A DNA stretch of 64,000 nt from Bullera alba (taxonomy: Eukaryota > Basidiomycota > Tremellomycetes > Tremellales > Bulleraceae). A program made the position numbers and the translations under genes. Location of the stretch: the NCBI GenBank assembly GCA_001600095.1, contig BCIX01000006.1:744001-808000 (forward strand). The letters run 5' to 3'. The notes under the pieces were generated by a model. That model was not told the origin of the DNA. It saw only the letters and a program-made list of their open reading frames with translations, and did not search any database. Positions 50,423 through 60,097 of this stretch are shown piece by piece (the first letter of the stretch is position 1; each line of letters starts with the position of its first letter).

Positions 50423-52500
50423 TCACGACTGCCGTCCATCGCAGTCCATCACATCCTCCCCCTCTTCCACAAACTTCTTCAGCTCCTTCTTCCACGGCGA
50501 CCAAGCTTCCCCGTACTTCTTGAGCAGTCTACCCAGTTCGGCTTTCTGCTCGACCTAGAAGAGAAATCAGCTTCGTTCCATCTCATAGGCCCGACCCCCG
50601 CCCCACTTACAATCACCCTAGGCACCTCGTTGCCCTTCTCCACTCTCCAGACGTCTTCGAACATCGCTCCGAGTTTCGGTTTTGGCATCTTCTCCGCGCG
50701 TCTGAATGCAGTCAAGACGTTCTCCTTGTGTTTCTTCAACAGATCCAATTCTTCCTGCTCTGACCACCAAGATTTGCCGACAAGGTACGACCGGAATCGA
50801 TGTATCGGGTTGTCTACAAGGTCAGCCCACATCCTCTGATCCTACCACATCGTGTGGTTACTCACCGACAATGGTCCACTCCTTAACTTCCTCGGCTGGT
50901 CTGTACTTTGACGAGTCGTCACTGGTAGAGTGATGTCCCACTCGGTACGTCATTGCTTCCACCAGTACACCCTTCTTTCCCTCGACCGCCCTCTTCCTCG
51001 CCTCTTTCATCACGGCATATACCGCCAGGGCATCATTGCCGTCCACTCTGATAGTATCCAAGCCGTAACCTGGGCCTCGAGAGGCGATCCCGTCTCCCGC
51101 ATACTGATCGATGATAGGTGTGGAGATGGCAAAACTGTCAAGCCGATCAGTCGCCGCACTTAGCCTCTGTGAAGACCCTCGCTTACCCGTTATTCCTGCA
51201 GAACCATACTACAGGTCCACCAAGAACAGAGTTCATGCCCAAAGCAGCGTGGAAGTCTCCCTCACTGGCAGCACCTGTATAGACATGTCAGTAGACTCCC
51301 TGGTGGTATAGTCCGCACTCACCGTCACCAAAGTAGCAGATGACGCAGTCACCCTGCCGAGCATCGTCTAGCTTCAACGCATACGCTGTGCCAGCAGCTT
51401 GAGGCAGTCTTCGAGCGCGTCAACCTCGTGTGTCTCATAAGCTACTGCTACACTCACTGTGTCGCGAGAGGACTGGTGATCGGATGGAAGCCGATCTCCG
51501 GGGCGGAATAGTGGATCGGCATGTTCTTGCCTTTACCAGGCTGATCCTCGCAGTTGCCAAAGCATTGCGACATGACGGAGTTCAAGCTGAACCCTCGATG
51601 AAGCAATGCAGCAGACTCTCTCTGTCAGGGGCGATCAGCTCAAGCCTCCCATTTATTTGAAGGGATGTGAAGCTCACGTATTGCCCGTAGAACTCGTCTC
51701 CGGGATGCATAGCGGCCGCAGATCCGACTACCGAGGCTTCCTCTCCAGCGCTCTGCATGTAGAATGAAATCCGGCCTTGTCTTTGGGATTGATACAGGAT
51801 GTTGTCCACAATCGGGATCAATGTCATTGTGTGGTACCTAGGACTCGGGTTAGCCTAGCCCTCATTGACCGGGTTGCTAAGGCCCGCAGAGCAGTACCCA
51901 CATTGCCAGTGCTTCCTCCTTCGAGATCTGCGAGTAGCCCGCGTCAGTTCGATACGTCTGATCCACTATGCACCACTCACATCGGGTGCTTCTGCGCCTT
52001 TGACCAGATGACCCTCCTCATCGAGTACTCTATACGTAGGAATGGTCTGCTCCCTCGTCAGTGTCCTTCTCTCGGGGGGAGATACACATCGAGCGCACCT
52101 TCGCGACGGCATTGAAGAAGCCTTTCTCTGCCGTCCACCAACTCTCATGGGTACCCCGTCGCAGAGGACTGCTCATCCTACTATGTCGAGCATACCGCTC
52201 CGCCTGGGATCCGGGCACGTATACCGGTCTACTGCCGTCCTGCTGGGCCGCACGGGTATCGGTGGGATAGGATGACAACCCGTAGTCTTGCAGAGGGGTC
52301 GGTTGCGGCAATGGAGCCGAAGTAGGCGTCGTCAGTCGTCCCGTGGGCCGTGTTGGGGGTGGTCCAGTGATCTAAAGTGGGAATGAGATCCGGCAGTCTA
52401 CATCAAACAGACACCGAAGGCCTTGCATGCCACTCACCAGTGTTCTGGCGAGACAAGCCCCGCATCCCGCAGACCTGATCACGCTGCTCGATCTCCTCAT
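50423..52500 (-). CDS. BCKDHA: Branched-chain 2-oxoacid dehydrogenase E1 component, alpha subunit
   Basis: The thiamine-diphosphate subunit that decarboxylates 2-oxoacids from Leu, Ile and Val in the mitochondrial matrix. ATG 52500 opens an import peptide ([20 protein letters not shown]). Conserved blocks follow: [79 protein letters not shown], the ThDP/Mg motif [51 protein letters not shown] and [18 protein letters not shown]. The last carries the serines that a kinase phosphorylates in animal E1-alpha. The C terminus ends [18 protein letters not shown] and a stop at 50423. About eight short introns. Identification is secure; the beta subunit is not in this window. Confidence 0.95.
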
Positions 52501-53517
52501 AATATTCACGATGGCTTCGATATATGGTCAAGGCGAGGAGGGACAACGCTGAGCTCTAAGCTGCACTTGTCGGTGGTACAGCTCGAGCACTGCTCAAGGA
52601 CCAAGACCACACGCGGACAGACCAGCTGGCAGCTGGGTGGGCGTGACATGGTCCGGCCGGCTACAGGAAAGGCCGGCCCGAAGGAACGGAGTGGCTTGCC
52701 ATGTCCGCACGCCGGTGCCGAGCCGGAATTGCAAATCATCGATCTCTGGTCGCTCCCGTGCTTGGATCACTACTGGAGGTACTGGCGGCAGCGGTTGGCA
52801 GCAATACACTCTGCTGTATCCGGGCTCCGACTTACCCATCAAATACGTGATCGTGATACATGCTCAGCAAAGTCAGGCCGAGGCTACTCAGCTCGACAGC
52901 TTGACTTTGGAGTCATAATCGACGGTCCGACTCGACTACGATGACACCGCCGGGAATTGGATTAGGAAATACGATCGTCGATCGCGCAGACCTCCATTGT
53001 CGATTTGGCACTTTGTCGCCTGCAAAGCTAGCCTTCGGTCGCTCAGCGATAACAGATTGGCGTGTCGCAGGCTCGCATGAGATCCGACTCGCAAGCCAAA
53101 TCACCGATTTCCAATCTCGTCAGAGCGCCTTCGAGTACCAACAAAGGTGGATGTGCTTGGATGTGCAAGCGAGAGCGATGATTCTTGTCTCTATGATCGC
53201 GAGTTGCCAATGACCAGCCTTGTCCTTTGACTATGCTCTTGCCTGATTGGAAATAGCAGCCCTCTGACGTGAAGACTGTACCAAAGGATCGACTTCCCAA
53301 TCGTACGTCACTGGTTTCGTTCATGGTCAAAGGAGATGACGCAGGAGGAGGCGTAGAAGGTCGTAGAAGTTCCACTGATCCCTGCGAGCTGACTACAAGT
53401 AGGAAGAAGCCCAACATCCCCAACTTCTCGGTACTCCCAAATCCTAGTTCCCAAAGTATTCGGTCGTCAGCTCAACACCATAGAAACACATCATCGCTTT
53501 GACGCCTTCTGATCGCT
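52501..53517. promoter_or_regulatory. 1-kb region upstream of BCKDHA and of the first array gene
   Basis: A divergent gap. The right end (53270-53460) is similar to the region upstream of array copy 2 and includes the CAAAGGAT element. Open frames at 52637-52918 and 52941-53213 have no protein character I trust. Confidence 0.45.
53282..53289 (+). promoter_or_regulatory. CAAAGGAT element upstream of array copy 1
   Basis: Lies 236 bases before the start codon, in the context CAAAGGATCGACTTCCCA, nearly identical to copy 2. Confidence 0.5.
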
Positions 53518-53889
53518 ATGTCATCTGATAATCAGAGCGCTTGGTCCGCGCAAGCGAAAGCTTGTGTGACTTCGGGCCATGGTAACACCAAGTACTGCTA
53601 CCTCGAAGACACTGACTGGGACGGCACCGGAGGAGCGATTTCAGTCGCCTCGATGGTCAATGGCGACGGCGGCCATTCCCTTAGGCCAATGTTCAAGATA
53701 CAAGCCACAAACGAAGAATATGTGCCACCATCCATCGGAGGCGACATGAAGACTCGCGCTCTTACCAACAGTATTCAACCGTCGAAGGTGACACTCGCGT
53801 CCATCAACCCCACGGGAACTGCCCAAAGCATACCCTCGGATGATGGAAACTACCACGACGTCGTACTCAAGTTCTTCACAGACGGTTGA
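53518..53889 (+). CDS. Array family protein, copy 1 (123 aa, unknown function)
   Basis: An intronless gene starting at ATG 53518 (MSSDNQSAWSAQAKACVTSG). Landmarks: KYCYLEDTDWDG, FKIQATNEEYVPPSIGG, VTLASINPTG, and the end motif DDGNYHDVVLKFFTDG. It has no signal peptide, membrane helix or recognised domain; hydrophobic residues alternate as in beta strands. It is closest to copy 2 (shared SDNQS, WSAQAKA, LEDTD-x-DG, LASINPTG, F-x-TDG end). It is the first of five tandem relatives running in the same direction to 59431. Function unknown. Confidence 0.7.
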   Translation: MSSDNQSAWSAQAKACVTSGHGNTKYCYLEDTDWDGTGGAISVASMVNGDGGHSLRPMFKIQATNEEYVPPSIGGDMKTRALTNSIQPSKVTLASINPTGTAQSIPSDDGNYHDVVLKFFTDG

Positions 53890-53925
53890 GCGCGATACAT
53901 AGACCTGGCTAGGCATCCGCCGGGA

Positions 53926-54050
53926 AGATTGTGCAAGGGGTTGCAACTTGCAAGTGCCCAAGGCTGGCTCACGGATGACTTATCCAGTGGTAGTGGAGTA
54001 CGTTCTAGAAACTGCGTAATGCATTGATGAGAGAGAGCATGTGCTTCGGC
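53926..54050 (+). repeat. Conserved downstream block of copy 1
   Basis: Shares GGCTCACGGATG, then GTTCTAGAA, then GATGCATTGAT-like words in the same order and spacing with 55613-55710 and 58058-58180. Confidence 0.75.
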
Positions 54051-54793
54051 GTACGCGGCGTCGCGACCCAGTCTTCTCCGTAAAGCAAGTCAACGCGGGA
54101 GCTGGGCAGCCTCGGCCCTCGGCTCTTCACTGTCAGGAATTCAGTCGGACCTCAGGGAGCTGACAGTGACCGGCATGGCGGACATGGTGAAGTGTGAGCC
54201 AAAGTCGAACCCCTTGAATTGTGCTCGAGCGATATGACACTATTTCTAGGCTTGCGGCCAAATCCAAACCTGAGCGCGTAGCACTACTTTTAGTACTACT
54301 CGTCTCGGCAATCGTGGGACGCTTTCGATTTCGAACTTCATCCTGCTTCGCGGGATTTGACGTTTGACTGTCGGTCACACATTGGGTCTACACACTCGAT
54401 GACACTGAACACAGCAGTGTGGCAGCACAATATGAGACGCCTAGACGACGGTGATACGGTCTACGACTCTATCTGCCGTATCGTCGCATCGCGGAACAGA
54501 CACCGTCCATCGTCACTAGACTCTGGCCTAGTTCTCTCCACCACTTCTCAGCGATGCGATTACCAGGTGCGAGACGTCGCATATCCCAGTACCCCCAGAT
54601 CCGGTCACCCGACTCAGTACAACGCCTACAACGCTCGAACGACTTCAAGGGATCACCAAGTCAGAGAGTAGATTCGTGATCCCTGTGATGCAGTAATGGT
54701 GTGATCTTGCGTGGTTGATCTCCTCCTTTAATGGGTCTGCTAAGTTATTGCCAATCTGTTGTCTAGTGCAATCAATAATTCAATTTGGAGAAA

Positions 54794-54801
54794 CAAAGGA
54801 T
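54794..54801 (+). promoter_or_regulatory. CAAAGGAT element upstream of array copy 2
   Basis: In the context CAAAGGATTGACTTCCCAG, about 400 bases before the copy 2 start. The following 230 bases also resemble the copy 1 upstream region (ATCAAAGGAGATG, GTAGAAGGT). Confidence 0.5.
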
Positions 54802-55192
54802 TGACTTCCCAGACTGGAAGTGCGCCGTGGATCTTCCGCCTAGACGCTGCCTAGACTACATCGAAGTGGTGTTGGATGACGTCATACTGGAGATAGGATG
54901 CCCCGTTCAGATCAAAGGTGTGCTTCAACACGGCTCGAGAGCAGAGATGACTTTGATGTTCGATCATCAAATATGTTTGCACGCGGATGGTCTTGGCTCT
55001 CGATCAAAGGAGATGGAAGGAGGTGGACGTAGAAGGTGAAGGCCTTTCTGCTGATCGCTGTCCGAGGTGTACGTACTTAAGTAGGAGAGGAGGACTTCCA
55101 AGCTTTCCAACACTCCCGATACCCGATCGGCACCACACTCCTGGCCTTGAGGTAACATACCGTCGTTGACCATCACCAATCAGCGATCGAAT

Positions 55193-55570
55193 ATGTTATC
55201 TGACAACCAGAGCAGCAACTCTCCTTGGTCCGCTCAAGCGAAAGCTCTCGTGACTTCCGGTGTGGGTAAATCTCGGTACTGCTTTCTGGAAGACACCGAT
55301 TGTGATGGCGCCAGATCAAGGATCCAAGTCACCTCGAATAGTACTGTACAGGGTGGCACTTGCCTTACGCCATTCCTCAAGACACAAGCCACAGACAAGG
55401 ATCTGTTGCCCGAGTCAATTGCAGACGCGATCAGATTGCGCGCTCGCAACGAAACTATTCGACCTTCGGATGTGATGCTTGCGTCCATCAACCCAACGGG
55501 TGATGTTCAGGACCTCGTCCCAAGCACATCGTGGTACGACGTCGAGCTGAGGTTCACCACAGACGGCTGA
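55193..55570 (+). CDS. Array family protein, copy 2 (125 aa, unknown function)
   Basis: Intronless, ATG 55193 (MLSDNQSSNSPWSAQAKALV). Landmarks RYCFLEDTDCDGARSRIQV, LKTQATDKDLLPESIADAI, VMLASINPTGDVQDLV and the end motif TSWYDVELRFTTDG align with copy 1 throughout. Differences are spread along the chain, in keeping with an old enough duplication for the proteins to have diverged while the frame stayed open. No targeting signals. An upstream in-frame ATG-like extension is possible but the chosen start matches copy 1. Confidence 0.7.
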   Translation: MLSDNQSSNSPWSAQAKALVTSGVGKSRYCFLEDTDCDGARSRIQVTSNSTVQGGTCLTPFLKTQATDKDLLPESIADAIRLRARNETIRPSDVMLASINPTGDVQDLVPSTSWYDVELRFTTDG

Positions 55571-55612
55571 GCGCAAACGTGGGTTTGGTCTAGATGTCCG
55601 CCGGTGAGAGTG

Positions 55613-55710
55613 TGCAAGTGGATGCAAGTTGCCGAAGCCGGCTCACGGATGGCTCATATAGTGAAGTAAGTTCTAGAATTTGCGTGATGCATTGATCCGA
55701 GACAGCGATA
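55613..55710 (+). repeat. Conserved downstream block of copy 2
   Basis: Same ordered words as after copies 1 and 4, including GGCTCACGGATGGCT, GTTCTAGAA and GATGCATTGAT. Confidence 0.75.
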
Positions 55711-56243
55711 ATTTGGCATATGTCCCTCAGGCCCTCTCCGTCGAACGTGTCACACTGTCACCTTAGGACTGGGTAGCATTGCTGTCACGTACTCGATCCT
55801 CAGCTGACCGGTAAAGTGATCTCTGTCTTGTGATGGAGCCGGGGCATGGCACTGGCATGGCTGCGCTTAGTCTTACGAATTCTGCCGGCCGGAGGCTAAA
55901 CTCACCGTTGGCCCTCCTCGTGTCATATCGCCTTCGCCGTTGGCGATTCGAGCTGCGCCGCGTTTCGCTTCTACTCTTTGGTTCCCATGCTTACAACGAT
56001 CTTACGATTCCACGCGTAGCCACTGACTTGCTGACCTGTCCGAGTTTCTGACTGCTGGATCCTGTAATGAGGACGGACTTCAGGTACCGTAGGAGAAAGT
56101 ATCTGCCTCTCCAAGCTACTCGGAGTCGTTACTTGAGACATCCCAGACCACCATGGAGTTGATTCGCCCACTGAAAGATGTGTTGGGAGGGTCGTCTCAC
56201 AGAGATCTCTCAGATACTCTCTCACACAGCACACCACTGCCCT

Positions 56244-56270
56244 ATCATCCATCATCCATCATCCATCATC
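56244..56270 (+). repeat. ATCATCC microsatellite
   Basis: Three full ATCATCC units plus ATCATC. Confidence 0.9.
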
Positions 56271-56382
56271 AGGCGTTATCGGGAATCTGGAATCAGTCCT
56301 TCGTCAACGTGGCAGTTGCCAGCATCGAGTACGGATGGAGTCATGGGCCCCTCCAGGTGAGTCTAGTATCTGTAATCGAGCA

Positions 56383-56390
56383 CAAAGGAT
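56383..56390 (+). promoter_or_regulatory. CAAAGGAT element upstream of array copy 3
   Basis: In the context CACAAAGGATGGAACTTCAC, about 275 bases before the copy 3 start. Confidence 0.45.
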
Positions 56391-56664
56391 GGAACTTCAC
56401 AGTTCACTAGCGTGAGTCCAACCGGAAGTATCGACATGCCAAATGCGAGAAGCATAGCGATCAAAGGATCCCAGCCATCGGACCTCGATTCTGGTCTGCT
56501 CTCGCCGCCGCCTGCCTTGCCTTTGTTACATTTCGGCGTCTAGAGGGCAACATAAGGTTACAGCTGTGGCCACACGACTAACTTGGTTCTTGACTCATCA
56601 TCCCAATTTTCTATCGATTTCAGATTAGCACACCTCTCAGTATATTGACCATACCGCTTTAGCA

Positions 56665-57061
56665 ATGGAGGAGCCAATACCGACATCCGAAACTAACACT
56701 GTGTCCGCCACAGCTTGGGCGAGCATGACCTCGATGAACACCAACATCAGCGGTCGCTCCCAGAGGGACCGACAGATGAAGCTCAGACAACCGGCACTTC
56801 TTCACTACCGAAGCGCTCAATGCTATCCCGCTCTCCGTAGAGACTAACATCCAGGGCTCAACCGTCAAGCCTGGCCCCTACACTACGATATACGGAAGTA
56901 ACAAACATTTCTTGCCCCCTGGCGTGCTCCACACTGTCAAGACTGCCACCGGGTCCATCCAGCGCACTCCGGACGACTTCCCACTGGAGCGAATCGAGGG
57001 CAGACAAGTGTCCCAGGATGGAGTTTGGGAGGAGGTCACACTGCATTTCTCTGACGCTTAG
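56665..57061 (+). pseudogene. Array family copy 3, apparently frameshifted
   Basis: ATG 56665 opens MEEPIPTSETNTVSATAWAS, resembling the N terminus of copy 4, and this frame stops at about 56847. The family-like second half lies in another frame, which is closed by a TGA at about 56785 just before it: HFFTTEALNAIPLSVETNIQ, PGPYTTIYGSNKHFLPPGVL, and the family end motif QDGVWEEVTLHFSDA with a stop at 57061. No intron with normal signals could bridge the two within 56760-56800. The copy is therefore broken by a frame change, or the assembly has an indel there. The second half stays open for about 90 codons, so the break could be recent. Confidence 0.55.
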
Positions 57062-57627
57062 TATTGCCAGCCGGGCGAGCCGCGAGTCATGTAGCTTGAC
57101 CTACCATGAATCTCGAAGCTGACAGATGCAACTCATATGGTATCATGCAATCCGTAAGTTTGACTGCTAGCGCTTGCGTCCAATCAGCAAGCAGACTCCT
57201 GGAGGGGATGGCTACTGTGTGCTGTGTGCGACTACTGGCGTCGTCAGAGTGCATTCCGGCCACCCTGTATACACGGCTTGACACTGGCCAGTGGCCATAT
57301 CCTACCTTTCTTCTCTTAGAACATTCTCTTCGAACACGACGACATTCTCCCTGGGCCCCTCAGTCCTGGCGCCTTGCGCAGGCAACAAAGGATGAGTAGT
57401 TGCCGTTGGTGCGTGAAACACCCGTGTGACCTCGCGATGTGCCGAGACCAACGGTCGCCTTCCTCCTCCATGAAAGGTGGTAGAGGAGCCTAGGGCCCGA
57501 GAGGCAAAGAGAGCGGTGGGGAGAAAAGGCCGTGAAGATATAAGACACAAGCGTTGCCCCGAAAAAGCTGTAAGCACTCTCACCACACCCACCTACGATT
57601 CCCCAACACAACAGTACATATTCAACC
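57062..57627. promoter_or_regulatory. Spacer upstream of array copy 4
   Basis: Includes TAGAACATTCTCTT (about 57317) and CAAAGGAT (57386), both mirrored upstream of copy 5. No gene. Confidence 0.45.
57386..57393 (+). promoter_or_regulatory. CAAAGGAT element upstream of array copy 4
   Basis: In the context GCAACAAAGGATGAGTAG, 235 bases before the start codon; a TAGAACATTCTCTT match to copy 5 lies about 70 bases further upstream. Confidence 0.5.
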
Positions 57628-58029
57628 ATGGCCGACGCATCAAGCAGCAACGCTACCAGTTACGAGCCTGACCCTGTCAAGATCTCAGCCTGGGGCCAGT
57701 TCACCGAAAAGAGGATGCAGTACTCCCTCCGATCTGATAAGAACGATGCCAGTGCCACTTCCCAGCCCCCCAAGACTTTCGAGGTGAAGAAGTACAACTC
57801 TTCACTTCATGTCTGCAATCCAGAGGGCATCAGTGGGGTCAATCGCTCCGTCATGCCGGGACCTGTGCGAGACGCAGTCTATGCTGCTGCCACGGAGCGA
57901 GGCATCGAGGGCAAGAACACCGACCTCGTCTCGATCAACTCACTCGATGGGGGCGATCTGACTGATGGAAATTGGCACAACGTCGAGCTCGTCTTTGCGA
58001 CAGACCGCGGTATCCCACAAGACGATTGA
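57628..58029 (+). CDS. Array family protein, copy 4 (133 aa, unknown function)
   Basis: Intronless, starting in a strong CAACCATGG context (MADASSSNATSYEPDPVKIS). Landmarks: AWGQFTEKRMQYSLRSDKND, SLHVCNPEGISGVN, DLVSINSLDGGDL and the clearest form of the family end motif, DGNWHNVELVFATD. The C terminus is acidic (RGIPQDD). No signal peptide or membrane segment. It shares the downstream block with copies 1 and 2 although the proteins differ more, so common descent is supported by both coding and non-coding sequence. Confidence 0.72.
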   Translation: MADASSSNATSYEPDPVKISAWGQFTEKRMQYSLRSDKNDASATSQPPKTFEVKKYNSSLHVCNPEGISGVNRSVMPGPVRDAVYAAATERGIEGKNTDLVSINSLDGGDLTDGNWHNVELVFATDRGIPQDD

Positions 58030-58057
58030 GTGGGTTGAGCCGAGCCGGTGACGATTG

Positions 58058-58180
58058 AGCAAGTGGACGAAAGTTGCCATAGCTGGCTTGCGGATGGCTT
58101 ATCCAGTAAGTACGTTCTAGAGATTAGGTAGTAGAGATTGAAGATGCATTGATTGAGAGAGCGATGCTTCGGCGTAAAAG
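58058..58180 (+). repeat. Conserved downstream block of copy 4
   Basis: Words GGATGGCTTATCCAG, GTTCTAGA, GATGCATTGAT and GCTTCGGCGTA occur in the same order as after copy 1. Confidence 0.75.
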
Positions 58181-58266
58181 CCCTAGGGCCGTCGGTGAAG
58201 CACACTTGGGTGACGTAAACAAATGTAGGCCATCGTTTTCGCGCTGACCAGACGGACCGTGGTCGA

Positions 58267-58289
58267 TTGAGCTTGAGCTTGAGCTTGAG
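58267..58289 (+). repeat. TTGAGC hexanucleotide repeat
   Basis: Three full TTGAGC units followed by TTGAG. Confidence 0.9.
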
Positions 58290-58849
58290 TGTAGCTGGAC
58301 CCGAGCGCACCGGTACTATCCAAGTATCCAAGAGAGTGCGGGTGTGAGTCGCCTAGAAGTAGACGTTGATGTCCGGGGGAAGAGGGTAGAAAGACTCCAC
58401 ATATGCAATCCGACCAACGGCGCTGGAAAGTCGAGCGATCAGAAGCGCCATCTTGCAGCTGCGGGCGAAGAGGCCTGTTGGGTATCTCAGGTCCGGCCTA
58501 TGGGGGATGAGGTGCCCATGAAATCAATCAAGAGAGAACTGAAGGAGGGTTGTTAGCAGGATGAACGCACAAACGACCATTTGTACTCGTAGACCTACTG
58601 AGTCTTCTGTCTCCAAGCACGTCCCTATTCCCTCGGCGATTTGTGCTTGAAACCTCGGACCCTTCCAAAATTCCAAAACCTCCGTAAGCTGATCCTCCCA
58701 GCGGAGCCTCCAGGTCTCCTCCTGGCTCACATCTGGATCCTGGTCTGGTTTCGGCCGACGAGACGGACGACTGTCGTCCGTCAACGTCCTCCCTTTCTCC
58801 GCATAGAACACTCTCTTGAATGGCGATCATTCGACTATTGTGCAGGACA

Positions 58850-58857
58850 CAAAGGAT
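58850..58857 (+). promoter_or_regulatory. CAAAGGAT element upstream of array copy 5
   Basis: In the context GGACACAAAGGATCAATAG, about 155 bases before the chosen start. Confidence 0.5.
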
Positions 58858-59005
58858 CAATAGTTAACCGTTAGACAAACGCATAACGATACACTCATCG
58901 ATGTTGAGACTTGACGGTGAACCATTACAACGACAACACCACTCACCATCCCCGATTCCTCAATACTCACTCGCAGTCACCGCTACCAAATACTTACCAA
59001 TCGTC

Positions 59006-59431
59006 ATGACGTCCCAAGCGCCAAGCAGTGTCGTTGGCACCCGATTCACGGTCTTCGGACAAGTTTGCATCACTGGGTCAGATGAAGAAGGGTATTTGGG
59101 CCTACTTGCTGACGTGGAAGGTGGGAGGGCTCTCGCAGAGTTTCCCGTAGTAGTTCGCAGTAACAAGTCTCTCGGGCCCGAGGAGGCGTTCAGTGGTGTT
59201 GACACAAAGAGAATCCCCTCCAAAATCAGTGAGAAGGTCATCACCAAGGCCGACACGAGAGGCATATCCGCCTCCGATACCGAGGTGGTGTCAATCAGGG
59301 CTCCTGAACCCGATGAGGGGCTGCTGCATGATGGAAACTGGCACAATGTCGATCTGGTCTTCGAATTCGTTGCGCCCGAATGCGAGGAAGCACTTCAGTC
59401 CGATGCCACTAGTACTGGTGAGAGAAGGTAG
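59006..59431 (+). CDS. Array family protein, copy 5 (141 aa, unknown function)
   Basis: Intronless. ATG 59006 (MTSQAPSSVVGTRFTVFGQV) is chosen because it matches the size of the other copies; an in-frame ATG at 58901 would add 35 residues that look like leader. Landmarks: VCITGSDEEGYLGLLADVEG, LGPEEAFSGVDTKRIPSKIS, EVVSIRAPEPDEG and the end motif HDGNWHNVDLVFEFV, followed by an acidic tail. It is nearest to copy 4 at the C terminus. No targeting signal. It lacks the conserved downstream block, so the duplication may have ended within this copy. Confidence 0.7.
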   Translation: MTSQAPSSVVGTRFTVFGQVCITGSDEEGYLGLLADVEGGRALAEFPVVVRSNKSLGPEEAFSGVDTKRIPSKISEKVITKADTRGISASDTEVVSIRAPEPDEGLLHDGNWHNVDLVFEFVAPECEEALQSDATSTGERR

Positions 59432-60097
59432 TCCATCGGTCGAGATGGGGTGCAGGGCAGGCAGGTGGTTGAGTTGTGGCCATTAGGAATTTAGATTAGT
59501 TGTGTGCAGGTTTGAGTGGGTGGATGGCCTGGATGCACGGGATGAACAGGCCGGGGGCGGGGATGCTGGATACAGAGCTGCGAAAAAGTTACTTGGATGT
59601 CGTCCACGTGGCAAGATGTGGAGCGGCTCTCCCAGCTGTGTCACGTGCACACGCCAGCTACGTCATTCAACCCTGTCGATCACGAGAGGATGTGTTCGGG
59701 GATCTCGAAATTGATTGAGCTGTAATTAAACGCTGGTGGAGAGCAAGTCATCGTTGGTCGAAGTGGTGCTGATGCTGACCGTGACAGGCTCCCGTGTGAT
59801 CATCAGAATCTAGGTGCGATCGATTATGCTTGATTGGTTGAAACGGGAAAGGAAGCATGCAGGAGGATGCCCTCATTCGTCTTGCTGAAAGCTATAAGAC
59901 CGGTGAAACAGAAACGATTTTTTTCCACATGACTCACGGCCGCATTAGTCCTCAGCACCTCAGTCCATAGAATCATCCACACCTATCCACACCTACTTGT
60001 ACTAAAAGGATTGCAGCAGGATCCACCTCATCAGATAGCAATCCACCAAATTGTATACGTTCGACTTGACCAACAACCACGCAAAACACCCGGAACG
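59432..60097. promoter_or_regulatory. Region between the array and the aquaporin gene
   Basis: 3' end of copy 5 and aquaporin promoter. An AT-rich stretch (GATTTTTTTCCAC) lies near 59917. Nothing else recognised. Confidence 0.4.

Larger units (their letters stand above)
53890..55192. other. 1.3-kb spacer between array copies 1 and 2
   Basis: Begins with the conserved downstream block and ends with an upstream region similar to that of copy 1, with CAAAGGAT at 54794. A frame at about 54399-54671 (MTLNTAVWQHNMRRLDD) is open but unrecognised and not called. Confidence 0.4.
55571..56664. other. 1.1-kb spacer between array copies 2 and 3
   Basis: Contains the conserved downstream block, a 7-bp repeat (ATCATCC, about four units, 56244-56270) and CAAAGGAT at 56383. 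A short frame at 56153-56410 ending GWNFTVH is not called. Confidence 0.4.
58030..59005. other. 1-kb spacer between array copies 4 and 5
   Basis: Downstream block at its left end, a TTGAGC repeat (58267-58289), and at its right end TAGAACACTCTCTT and CAAAGGAT as in copy 4. No supported gene. Confidence 0.4.

Noticed and set aside
52941..53213. A 90-codon plus-strand frame between BCKDHA and the array
   Set aside because: No good start context, no protein character and no relative in the array.
56153..56410. A frame ending GWNFTVH, resembling the array end motif
   Set aside because: The resemblance is short, and the DNA there matches the upstream CAAAGGAT region of the next copy, so it is probably promoter sequence rather than a sixth gene copy.
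58901..59005. A 35-residue N-terminal extension of array copy 5
   Set aside because: The other copies start without it, and ATG 59006 gives a matching length.
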